Source: Apodospora peruviana (Eukaryota > Ascomycota > Sordariomycetes > Sordariales > Lasiosphaeriaceae). From it: 64,000 bases of DNA. A program made the translations under genes and the position numbers. This document shows positions 47,069-57,300 of this stretch, piece after piece; positions within the stretch are counted from its first letter, which is position 1; each line of letters begins with the position of its first letter. The stretch lies in NCBI GenBank assembly GCA_033439685.1, contig JAUEDM010000008.1, positions 1,178,001 through 1,242,000 on the forward strand, given 5' to 3'. The notes below the pieces were generated by a model. It made no database searches. It was not told where the DNA came from and was given only the letters and a program-made list of their open reading frames with translations.

Positions 47069-50000
47069 GTGGCAGATGTGCCGGGCGACGAATCAAAGGT
47101 TGCTTAGAGGAAGAAGGCACGTAAATTAGTGTTCAAGTTGATAGGTCGAGACCTGAACTCGGTGTTTCTGCCAGCCGGTATGGCTTATTGAGAATACTCT
47201 GGCTCCTCGAGTCCTTCTCGGTAGATACCTACGGATCTAATAAAGGTTTATCTCTGTCAACTAAACTGCAAATCAAACGAGGCAACGCGAAAGACAGTCC
47301 AGATAGAGATTTCTGAATGGCATATGGTCATCTACAGATATCAGGTATTCCACATAAAGAGCGAATACTACCTAGTAATTAGGAATAACTAGTTTAAGAA
47401 CTCAATTATCAAATGACGTTTGTCTTATACTTTATAGCGTTCGTCGAATTCTCCCCCGCCCAAAATCTGTGCCGGCTTACCGTCCCAGGAAACCTGGACC
47501 ATCAATTTTCCGAGATGAGCCCAGACTTAAGAGAAAGATGAGCGGCGCGTGAACTATTAAACAAACAAACCGCCACACCTCGGTATGTGTCAAAAATACT
47601 ATCATACGGTATCATGCGATATACCACATTGGTAAACTTATTCACATATCCACGTACACCCCCACGCTCTTTCAAGCACCGTGGACTGGCTTACCAAACT
47701 ACAGCACTGGCCTTACTGCTACAGGAAACCTGGGTCATCACTCTCCGAGATGAGCTACCCCGAGAACCTAAAATGAGCCACGTGCGTGCTAAACAACCTC
47801 GTTACCTCGGTACGTGTCATTCTGATGCAACATCTTCCACGATATATCCTTCTCCTCAACCCTGTTCCATGCTTTTTATGGTACCGAGGGTGGTCCTACG
47901 CAGGATATGGCTAAGGTAGTTTGTTCACATTGGTAAACCATTGGTCCCAGGTCTAATACAAGTCCCGTGCACCGGGATCGGGCTAGATCCTCCTTCCCTG
48001 GTTGTCCTTGTGTCGGTGATGTAAAAGGAACGTGGTACCACATACAGATTGACCTATCTTCTAGTCTTGATAAGGAATGTAGGTCGTCGCTGGGTGTTTG
48101 AGGAAATGAAAGGAGGATATATCTATTTTTGGATCATGCACTGGATGGACGGGCAACTCTCTGAACCGGGGAAACCCATCCGCGACCCAGACAGAAGCAT
48201 GACGTGCATCCCAGACCACACAAAAGATGACCTGCTTATCTATCTTTTTTAAACATATTGCACACACACCACCACCCTTACCCAGAAAAACGTTTGCTAT
48301 TTAGACGAACATGTTCACGCACCACGCACGTACGTCGGATCGCGCCGGCGGAGAGGTTGGATTGTTTCGAAAAATGAATGTGTAAATACTACAGTAGCAG
48401 ACCATCCCGAGGACGTGGACACGCACGCCTTTCTTTTCTATCTAGAACTAGAGTGTCCTTCGGTGGCGGATAATCATCCGATCCTACTTGGCTCGAAGAT
48501 GTATACATTGGGACTGGCCTCGTTTTCGATGATGGAGTCCTATGATTCTGACAAGGGATACTGCGTGGACCAGGGGTATGTCTACACGAACGTCGGGTGC
48601 TCGTAGGAGGCACATTGGGTCGGACAACAGGGCGACTGCTGGAAGCATACCAGAGTATGCTTGTCAGATGCAGTTTGGTAACAAGGTTTTACCTTGCCGC
48701 CAATGGCTTGGGTTTAATACTACGACTCGTTTATCTCTGGTTTGATGCTACACAAGATACCCCTTATCCTACTATGGGAGAGAGAAAGCAACACTACTGC
48801 GGGGTCGAACCAGATCAGAGAACTGCAATGGCGAGTTAAGGTGTTACCGTCTTCGTGGACGTGTGATTTGAGGAATTAGAATTCGGCATGTCAACATTGA
48901 CATGGAAGATGAAGAGGGATTTCATTGTTCCGCTCTCCAAGTCTGATTGGAGCTTGGTGATGCGAGAGAGTCCCGGTTTGCACCACCTCGCTAATACGGA
49001 GTAATAAGTGAAAAGAAAGGAAAAAAAGTGACAGCCGGCTGAAGCGGACTATTTGACATTTTTATCGCCGACTGTTGAGCCTCTGGAAGCGAAGGAGGGG
49101 GTTTTGTTTGGGAGGCTGCACAATGACGAGAGTCTTGACACTTTACCTATAGGCATTTGCCAAGTAGGACCCAGATGGCGGGATGTAGGACCCCTGGGAA
49201 GGACCCAGACAATGAAGTTTTGAGACGACAGTTCATCTAAAGAGGCTCAAAACGCCGTCCGTCCGTGCTGGGAGAATTCAAGTTCCCAGGTGTGGTTGCT
49301 GTTTCCGAAACTCTGAACCCTGGCAAGCCGCAACTGCAGCGCTGGGCCACTAACGCTAGGGCGGGCGGGCTAGCGAATCACGGAGCGTCGGAAGCGTCCG
49401 AGACTTGGAACTGCGGCCCGCGAGGCGGTACCTTAGTGCCACTCCCCTCAGGCGATGCGGAGTCGCAGTTCCGACGGATTCCCCACAGTTGGCAGCCCTT
49501 CATTGGGGAAAACGGATTCTGGGGTTTTTGGTGCATGGCAACGCCTCAAAGCAGACTGGCTTTTTCGGATGTGCGTCCCTGGTCTGCCACCATCTCCAAT
49601 GCAACGCCTCAACTCGTGCCAATCCAAAAGCGATCCAGATCCAGAATTGTTTGACAGAAGAGCCGCCTTTATCGCCACCGTCTCCGGCATCAAATGGTAC
49701 ATGCCGAAATCTCGGGCTGCCGTGCCGGGTTGACGGACAATGCATAAGCATAATGGACTCCAGTCGTCCAACCTTGCTCGATACTGACAAGGTGAACAGC
49801 AAGCTCGCTCACCCCACGGCTCGAGACGAGCGAATGGCCGACAGACTTGCTGATAAACGGAGAGAGATGCGCCGAGCGTTTGCCGGCGTCTAGGCCCTGA
49901 AGCCCTGGGGCGCGTTGGCGAGAAACAGTCGGGGACGTCGCCGCAGGCCCGCCATTCTGCCTAAAAGATAGCTAGGAACCAGCTTTATATTGCTGCGTGT

Positions 50001-50531
50001 GTCTCCATTCCGGTTCCCAGGCTGGCGTCTTTGTTGTAGGTCCCGTTGCCTGTTTACCGGATCTATTATCCTTGTCCACAAATTTGTGACCGATCGATTT
50101 GCAATCTTTGGCATTGGATACAAGAACTGGAACTGCGGATCTGGATTGTCTTAACTGGGGGAGGGCCCAGTCCAGTCCGAAGTCTCCGTGCTCTCTAGGA
50201 TTTCTCGATTCCAGACCGAGGCCAGATTGGCCCAAGGAGAGCACTGGCAGTATTCGCCGGCTGCTGTCTCCGAAAGGTGTACTATTGGAGTTCGAGCCGA
50301 AGTTCAGCCAGCTCAGAGGTCAGAGCCAGGCCGGGGGATCTCAGGGAAGCAGGACCGAACACGGTTCGAGACCACCGGCACCCACCACAACCCTGACACC
50401 CCAACACCTGGACACCCCACACTTGCCAGACTGCCAAAAGCCCGCGACTGCCCACACCATTTCGATGCCGGGCGAGGTCCTTTCACTTTCACCTTCCATG
50501 TCGACTCCATGGTCAACAACAAGACACCAAC
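47069..50531. other. Longest gene-poor stretch (3.5 kb)
   Basis: No gene can be supported. It contains a diverged repeat pair (separate entry). A 64-codon frame at 48415-48606 (with SKMYTLGLASFS and DQGYVYTNVGCS) is the only one with slightly protein-like composition, but has no context. The right third (49.3-50.5 kb) is GC-richer and leads into the DUF1479 gene. Confidence 0.5.
47486..47820. repeat. Diverged direct repeat pair (47486-47592 and 47722-47820)
   Basis: Both copies share CAGGAAACCTGG, CCGAGATGAGC, then a similar order of short words (GATGAG or AATGAG, GCGTG, TAAACAA) and end with ACCTCGGTA[T/C]GTGTCA. Copies lie about 236 bases apart in the same orientation, with substitutions and small indels between them. 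Confidence 0.55.
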
Positions 50532-52952
50532 ATGACAGGCACAACTTCTGGCGGCCCAGTTGCCGTCTCGACCATGGCACCGGCCCCCCGAGATGTGGTC
50601 ATAAAGGGGACAGCGACGACGATATCAGGACTGAGCCCACCACCACCAACGACCAATAATCCGCACGGTATTGACATGGGTCGCGAGCCACACAGACGGT
50701 GCAACCAATGCCAGCGCCGCCAGAGCCCGTGCAACCACCACTCACAGCCACCGTTGCACTCGCCAGCACCAGCGCCAGCACCAGCACCAGCACCAGCACC
50801 AGCACCAGCGCCGGCGAGAGCACCACTGCTCGCGAGCACAAGCACGCGCACAGCATCCTCCGCAAATGTAAATGCAACAAGCGTGCCGAGTTCCAACGGA
50901 AGTCCCAGCGCCGCCGCCGCGTCTTTGCACCAGCAGAAACCCCGCAGAATCTCCAAGTTGAAGCAACGGGCTTTGTATGCTGCCAGTGCCGCAATTAATA
51001 AAAATGCCACCACTGCCGCGGTGTCCAGTTCTTCTAGTAGTTCCCTTCGTGTTCCTGATCTGAACTCGACCGCCGCCGCCACCGACAGCAGCACTAGCAG
51101 CCCCGCGACCATGGAGCCACCGGTACTTTCCTTCTACGGCACCGAGCCCGTTCCGCTTCCCACCCGTTTTGCTCACATCAAGCGCAATCTCGCCTCTGGC
51201 CACGAGGCCGAGCTCGAGGCTTCCTGGGCGCGCTTGTTAGAAGCCCTGCGGGACGAGGTCGACCACATCCAGTCGCGGGGCCCGCACATTATCCCGAGCA
51301 TCGATTTTGCCGAGACCGACGACCCCGCCAAGACCACGCATTTCCAGCGCGACCTGAAGCGCTACGGCGTGGGTTTGGTGCGGGGCGTGGTGCCCCGCGC
51401 GGATTGCCAGGCCGCCATCGACGAAACGGTCAAGTATCTCGAGACCAAGCACGACTTCAAGACGCCACCGCCGCAAGATCCGACATGTTTCGACTTTTTC
51501 TGGACGCCCGCGCAGGTGCGCACACGCGCGCACCCCAAAGTGCTGCAGGCGCAGCGGTTCGCCATGTCGCTGTGGGACAATGATGCCGACGACCGCATGG
51601 CGACGCGGTTCCCGATTGCTTACGCCGATCGGTTGCGGATCCACGGCGCGAATATCGGCGGTGTGGGCCCCGATGGCCCGCCCGATCCGGAAGATGCGGA
51701 ACGGAATGGCGGCACGGCGAGCGACAAGAACACGGCGAACCGCGACAACAGCATCGCAGAGGCCGAGGCGCAGAAAGCCGCGCTCGAGCTGCTCGGCGAC
51801 TTTGCATCGTCGACCGTGATTGCGCAGGTGGACAATGGCAGTCTCGAGCGGTGGGAGCCGGACGGATACGGCCGTGGGGGGACCTACGACGCCGTGTTCA
51901 AGGGCGAATGGGAGAAATACGATCCCTGGGACCCGACGTTCCGCGTGAGCTCGACGCCGGATCTGTACAACGGCTACGGCGCCTGCAGCATCTTCCGCAT
52001 GTACCAAGGTGTTGTGGCGCTCAGCACGATCGAGCCGGGGTTGATACGGCTGCTGCCCAGTCCCAAATTGGCCACAGCCTACTTTTTGCTTAGACCCTTC
52101 TTTTCGCCCAAGAACAAGCCGCCCGAGCGCCGCGAAGGCCCGGAGTGGGAGGCGTTTCTTGACGCGTCCAACTGGTCTCTTGACCGCGAGCACAGCACCA
52201 TCATCCACGGTGCGGTGCCCGGTCATGCGCAGCGTCTGACCGAGCTGTGGCATCCCCATCTGTTCCTCCGTCGGACTCTCGTCACCATTCCCACCCTCCA
52301 GACAGGCGATTACATCGTCTGGCATCCAGACCTGGCCTACCACATCACCTCCAACCCGAATGTCATGGCGAGCCGCGCGCCATCACCCCCGCCTATGGCT
52401 GACGGTGAGACACAACCCTCTCGACCCGTATCGGTGCTCGTCTACGTTCCGGCTGCCCCGCTCACGCAGACCAACGCACTCTACCTCGCGCGCCAGCGCA
52501 AGACGTTTCAGCGTGGGCATCCGGGGCCTGATTTCGACGCAACAGGTAGCAGCCTGGGCACGGAAGCTTCCCACGCCGCTCGTCCGGGCGAAACCGAGAT
52601 TGCCGAGATTGGTGGACCGGCAGGGTTACAGGCCATGGGCCTCGCGCCGTTCGACGTGGCGCCTACGCCGCCTCCGAACGGTAGTGGGGCTGAGGACGAT
52701 GATGTGGATATGGAAGGCGCCGAGACGCGCAGCGTGAAGTCGACTGCGTCTTCGTCGTCGGCGACAACCAGGGCGGAGGCCGAGGTCGCGAGGCTGGCAA
52801 ATATTATTCTATTTCCGGATAGATATGACTTCTATATGGGTAAAAGGAAGGCTGGGGATAAGACGCCTAGAGTTAAGGCTGAGGAGAAGAAGGTTAAACT
52901 TACTAATGGGGATCATGATGTGAAGACGGAGAACAGTGATAAGAAGAGTTGA
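50532..52952 (+). CDS. DUF1479 (YbiU-like) putative Fe/2-oxoglutarate dioxygenase with long ends
   Basis: An intronless frame of 806 codons. Residues from about 197 on (FYGTEPVPLPTRFAHIKRNL, then GHEAELEASWARLLEALRDE) match the start of the DUF1479 family. That family has a double-stranded beta-helix fold like 2-oxoglutarate/iron oxygenases. Family-type segments follow: DPAKTTHFQRDLKRYGVGLV, RGVVP, FFWTPAQVRTRAHPKVLQAQ, REHSTIIHGAVPGHAQ and GDYIVWHPDLAYHI, the last containing a likely metal-binding His/Asp. The first 190 residues are low complexity (polyPro-Ala, Ser, Thr), and the C-terminal 130 add an acidic, then Lys-rich segment (KRKAGDKTPRVKAEEKKVK) that resembles a nuclear signal. An ATG at 51111 (MEPPVLSFYG) gives a 614-residue protein closer to family size and may be the true start. 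The catalysed reaction is unknown. Confidence 0.84.
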   Translation: MTGTTSGGPVAVSTMAPAPRDVVIKGTATTISGLSPPPPTTNNPHGIDMGREPHRRCNQCQRRQSPCNHHSQPPLHSPAPAPAPAPAPAPAPAPARAPLLASTSTRTASSANVNATSVPSSNGSPSAAAASLHQQKPRRISKLKQRALYAASAAINKNATTAAVSSSSSSSLRVPDLNSTAAATDSSTSSPATMEPPVLSFYGTEPVPLPTRFAHIKRNLASGHEAELEASWARLLEALRDEVDHIQSRGPHIIPSIDFAETDDPAKTTHFQRDLKRYGVGLVRGVVPRADCQAAIDETVKYLETKHDFKTPPPQDPTCFDFFWTPAQVRTRAHPKVLQAQRFAMSLWDNDADDRMATRFPIAYADRLRIHGANIGGVGPDGPPDPEDAERNGGTASDKNTANRDNSIAEAEAQKAALELLGDFASSTVIAQVDNGSLERWEPDGYGRGGTYDAVFKGEWEKYDPWDPTFRVSSTPDLYNGYGACSIFRMYQGVVALSTIEPGLIRLLPSPKLATAYFLLRPFFSPKNKPPERREGPEWEAFLDASNWSLDREHSTIIHGAVPGHAQRLTELWHPHLFLRRTLVTIPTLQTGDYIVWHPDLAYHITSNPNVMASRAPSPPPMADGETQPSRPVSVLVYVPAAPLTQTNALYLARQRKTFQRGHPGPDFDATGSSLGTEASHAARPGETEIAEIGGPAGLQAMGLAPFDVAPTPPPNGSGAEDDDVDMEGAETRSVKSTASSSSATTRAEAEVARLANIILFPDRYDFYMGKRKAGDKTPRVKAEEKKVKLTNGDHDVKTENSDKKS
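50763..50810 (+). repeat. Hexanucleotide repeat CCAGC[A/G], 8 copies
   Basis: Eight head-to-tail 6-bp units encode alternating Pro and Ala in the N-terminal low-complexity part of the DUF1479 frame, if translation starts upstream. Two units carry G in the last position. Confidence 0.9.
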
Positions 52953-53594
52953 GAGGGTCGTTGGCTGGATGTGGCGGGATTTTGGATACCTATATTGCGT
53001 GTGGCTGGTGTTGGATATAGTGAGCGATATGTGAGTGCTTATAGATGAAGCGAAGCAAAAGAAAGAGAGATTCATACCAACCTACTGGTTCCATTATGCT
53101 GTGGCTTTTTTTGCTGGAGTCGGACGCACATGTCATCCATCTTATGCTCTGCCGTCTGCAGAACGCCATTGTTTAAGGGACAGACTGAGGACGGGGTCAT
53201 TCATGCCTTGGGAGATTGAAGGATGACAGTATTTATAAGGAGGAGTAGGACGAGGATGATGAAGATAAGCTCTAGAACTCCCCTATAGTGCATTAGTCCC
53301 CATGCGCCGCCTGGCTTTGGCAATAATCCTCCGAATGCTGGTTCACAAATAGGTAAGGTACGTATGTGTTTCCAGTTGGACATAGTTTACTCGCTGGTTT
53401 TTGAACATGAAAGAACAAGAGCAATATATTCATTTTGATAGCAGACAGATTGCCATCCAAATATTTACAAAGAATTCCACCGCTGCTCCGGCATGGCACT
53501 TCACATGAACAACTTGAAGCCCAACAACCCCCAAGCACCCACGCAAACACCCGACTCTCCTTCCCGTCACTTCCATCAACTGTATCAACTGTAT
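52953..53594. other. Intergenic region between convergent genes
   Basis: 3' flanks of the DUF1479 gene and the esterase. No gene supported. Confidence 0.6.
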
Positions 53595-54638
53595 CTAGTT
53601 AAGACACTGCGAATACCACTGATTCGCCGCCTTGCAGGTGCCCTGCGAGCAGCACTTTGCACCCGTCCAACCCTGGCCACCGCACTGGCCCCAAAGTGCG
53701 GCACAGGAACCGGTAGGCGTGGATGGTGACGCCGTCGTCGTAGGCGTCGTTCCGCCGCTGCCACCACCACTCGAAGAACTGAGCTTTGTTTTAACGAACG
53801 CCAACGCCTGCTGGCCGTACTTGTTGCCGTAATTCTGGTGGGTGGCGGAATCGTTGCCCGTGCAGCAGTAGGGGTCGGCGGCGTCGCAGTAGTTTTGGAT
53901 TTTGGAGCCGCCGCTTGGGCAGGAGTAGCCTGCTGGCCGGGGGTCGAACTACTCATGGTTAGTCTTGCGTGGTTTGATGGGTGGAGGAAACAACTTACAC
54001 CCTGCGCTGTGCAAGTGCCGACATTATATGACAGACCTGCGCGATAGCGTGGGTTGCCTTGCAGGATGACGGCCTTGATCATGTTCAGGGCGCTTGAGGA
54101 GATGGGCGGCGTCGAGCTGGTGATGGATGCTCCTGAATCCGGGCCGCCGCAGAAGGCGTTGTCCATTATTTGCCCGCCCTATTTATTCAAGTGTCGTGTG
54201 AGCGTTTATTTATGAAGAAAAAGGTGTTTGGGGATACTTAGTAAGACGGACCTGTGAATAGCCAACCAGGACAAGCTGCGTGCTCGGGCAGCGTGAGTGG
54301 AAGCTGTTGACGGCCGATGCGACGGCGCTGGTGCCCTGGTTCGCTGAGTCGCCATATTGAATACCGCCGCACGAGGACTGACCGCCACAGGCTGGGTAGC
54401 TGATGGCTTCCGAGGTAGAGCCCGGGTACGCGTTGAGGATGAGGTTCACGACGGTGGCGGATGTGCCGTAGCCGGGCGAGACGGTCGTCTCGCGGGCACC
54501 GAAGACGTGGACACCAGGACAGGACTGGCGGGCTTCGAGGATCGCCGAGTCTTCTGAGACCATCTCTACGGGAGAGCCATTGACCAGCAGGGAGTGTGCC
54601 CAGAGGAGGAGGAAGGCGGTCTTTGGTGTTGGCCACAT
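53595..54638 (-). CDS. Acetylxylan esterase (CE5) with C-terminal CBM1
   Basis: Minus-strand exons 54638-54252, 54178-53999 and 53948-53595 encode 306 residues; the introns are 73 and 50 nt, the second with GTAAGT and CTAAC. The secreted enzyme removes acetyl groups from xylan during plant cell-wall breakdown. After a signal peptide (to about residue 20) and short propeptide comes the CE5/cutinase-type hydrolase. Its nucleophile is Ser128 in GYSQGG, formed across the first intron. Asp214 (AADPYCC) and His226 (ATHQNYG) have the 12-residue spacing of CE5 acetylxylan esterases. Disulfide cysteines are in family positions. A Ser/Gly/Thr/Pro linker (246-270) leads to a CBM1 fungal cellulose-binding module (271-306) with WGQCGG, GWTG and QWYSQCL. 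The layout matches the Trichoderma reesei Axe1 type and implies lignocellulose use. Confidence 0.96.
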
Positions 54639-56027
54639 CTTGATGGTTTAAGACTGTCGGGTTTCTGGAAGAGATCGTGAGAATGATGAGATCTAGAGAC
54701 TGAGACTGAGGGTGGGAGAGATGATATGATATACTCGGCGCCGACGTGACTTCGCCGATATTTATGATCGAACATATCCCATGCCAGGGAAGACTAGAAA
54801 CTCTGCAAACCTCGGTCGAGGTCGTAGTTGATGGACATCATCTTGGTTACATTCCGCTGCCCCGCAAGAGTGGCCACCGGAGCAAGTTTGCATGTCATGG
54901 AGAGATCATAGTTAGGGGCAGATGACGAGGCTCAGCCGTATGCATATTGTTCGAAAGAGGTAGCCGGGGATGGAAGCTGAAAGAGAAAAGGTTGAAGAAA
55001 GTCTAGCGCAGCTTACCTGCCCGGGTGAATTGGAGAGTTGCATTCTCGACATTTCCCGGTTGAGACGACAGGAGGAGTCCATTCGCGTTGTGTTCTGTTC
55101 CCAGGAACGCTCGATCGCATAACACATGACGCGTTCATCCAACCCCTGAGAATGGTAGAGTATGGAGCCTCCCATTTCCTTTTGGCCCTGGTACCCGGTT
55201 CAGTGTTCTGGAATAGATTGCGGGGGCATGGGTCTCGGCAGGGGAGATCCGGGGACTGGAGTTTAGCCTGTAGGCTCAATGAATGCTAGGCCCACGTTGC
55301 CTGCCATTGGAGCAACCCAGCGGCGTCTATAGGCCTACCTAGAGCGTCCAGAGATGGAGATACTACTCCGATACGCAGATCGGGCTTAGCATCGACAAAG
55401 AAAATGATGGAAACGGAGGGAACCCTTCAGGTGCAGTCTTCATCAAGTTAGACTCCAAGCGGAGTGAGAGCCCCCAGAGACTGGGATTCGGAATATAAAG
55501 TGCACCACGATCTTGTACTTCCAAAAATTTGAATCACTAGGAGGTTTCGAGGTTCCGAATTCAACATACTCTTTTAAGCACTTGCGTGAGAGATGTAGTT
55601 CTGGATGGAAAGGTCTGAGATAGCCGTTGAGTACAACGGGGCAGGGATGCAGTTACGGGCACTGTGGCATTTTCTGGGAAATTCAGCATTGACAAATAAG
55701 GTAATTGCTACGTTGTCATCATAATTGTTTACAAGCGCCAGAAAATGTAAGACAGTGGGCTGTGTGTTCTGGTGCAGAGTATTGTTGGCCCTAGTTGGCC
55801 GCGATGTGAAACCCGAACTCTGGAGGAAGAAACCGAATCCGCCAACGGCCCTGACCTTCTAAAACGACCTGCCCTTCGAGGATTGAATATATAAATTCAA
55901 CCTGGAAGACAAACAGGATTTTTTGAACATGTGCTCCGTGCAAGCCATTTTCACGTCGATATCGAATAGTAGCAAACCGAGTCTGGCCTTACTTCACGAC
56001 TCGACGCCATGGTAAAGAAATGATAAA
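54639..56027. other. Divergent promoter region
   Basis: Lies between the esterase (minus) and the F-box/ankyrin gene (plus). The first 200 bases contain AT-rich motifs such as GATATGATATAC at about 54722-54733 suited to a promoter. No gene supported. Confidence 0.55.
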
Positions 56028-57300
56028 ATGCCTGGCCTGGTAACAATATCTTGGCCTTCTCAACCACCGACAGAGACATCTGCAACGTCTATTTCGGACA
56101 TCAACTGTGCTGCCGGCGCTGGATGCCACCTAGCTGTGTCTGAAGAACAATCTCCCATTATTAACCAAGTATCAACCCCATCCTGTCTGGAAGTCCTCCC
56201 AACCGAGCTCCTCTTGGAAATCATATCCTTTCTGCCAACACTAGAAGGTCTAACAAATCTAATACGATGCAACAAACTCCTCCGCCACCGCTTGGAGCCG
56301 ATGTTGTACAGCTCACAGGTTGACCGAGACACGGCATTGTCCTGGGCTTGCATAACCGGCAACCTCGCAATGATACGTCGCGTTGTCTCGTATGGCGCAT
56401 CTCCTTCTCGGCTTTCTCATCAAGATGGCGACCTGACGCTCTGCCTGGCCATAAAACACAACCAAATCGAGGTCTTCAAGCTCCTTCTCGAGCTGGGCGC
56501 CAGTCTCTGCGGCACGGGGATCTCACGCCAAGCCGAATCAATACACGTCAAGCAGGCGATGAAGCGGCTGCAGTCCTCTAAACGGCTTCCCCTCTTACGC
56601 GCATTCCTCGAGGCCGGACTCGATCTGCAGGCCAGGTCGATCCACTCGCCCGAGGTAGCATTCCCGCTGATCCGGCCCATCGCGTCCGGCGCGGCGGACC
56701 CAGATCTCGTGCGGTCTCCTCCTCGACCGCAGCGCGAACCCGAATCATGTCTCATCGCGATGGAAGCACGAGTACGTCACGCCTTTGTCCGCGGCAATTC
56801 GGCGAGGATCGCCAGAGATTGTCCAGCTACTGCTGGAACGGGGCGCGAAAATCCACGGCCTGGATCATCTCTCTCCGACATGGAGACCGTCGCATATCCC
56901 GGTGTTTGCGGCGGCCTACGCCATGTCTGAGCAGGGTAACACGACCAAGATGATGGAGCTTTGTTTGGCTCATGGAGTAGACGTTAATCAGGTGCCGGCT
57001 GTCCGGGAAACCCAGGACACGAGGGACCGGCGGTGGTACGGGCGTTCGTCTTGGGGGTCATTCCGGATCACTCCTCTTTTGGCGTATGTTGATTCCGTGC
57101 AGGTGTGGACGAATGGTGCGGTACGGTGTCCGTAGTATATGCTCGAGCACGGGGCGTCGTCGGGCGACGACTCACCCTGGTCGGCGGTTTGAGTTGCTTC
57201 TCTTCAACTGTAGTGTGGATAAGGTCCCGTAGCAACCACCAGCCTTTCCTTGAGGCCGTGAAGCTGCTTGTTCACCACGATACTGTACGCCGATCATACG
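56028..57300 (+). pseudogene. Frameshifted F-box/ankyrin-repeat gene
   Basis: The ATG at 56028 starts a frame with an F-box core (LEVLPTELLLEIISFLPTLE, LTNLIRCNKLLRHRLEPMLY) and ankyrin-like repeats (DTALSWACITGNLAMIRRVV, CLAIKHNQIEVFKLLLELGA). Near 56710-56715 the ankyrin sequence moves to another frame. It then reads GLLLDRSANPNHVSSRW and VTPLSAAIRRGSPEIVQLLL with ERGAKIHGLDHLSP, on to TPLLAYVDSVQ. Further ankyrin pieces (YMLEHGASSGDDSPWSAV, LLLFNCSVDKVP, FLEAVKLLVHHDT) appear after stop codons and another shift up to about 57300. Fungal proteins of this kind combine an F-box with ankyrin repeats and often vary between strains. The number of breaks makes this a decaying gene. Confidence 0.68.

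Noticed and set aside
48415..48606. 64-codon frame with mildly protein-like sequence
   Set aside because: No start context, no homology I can name and no neighbouring exon.
51237..52343. 368-codon minus-strand frame
   Set aside because: Antisense shadow of the DUF1479 core, which has clear family similarity.
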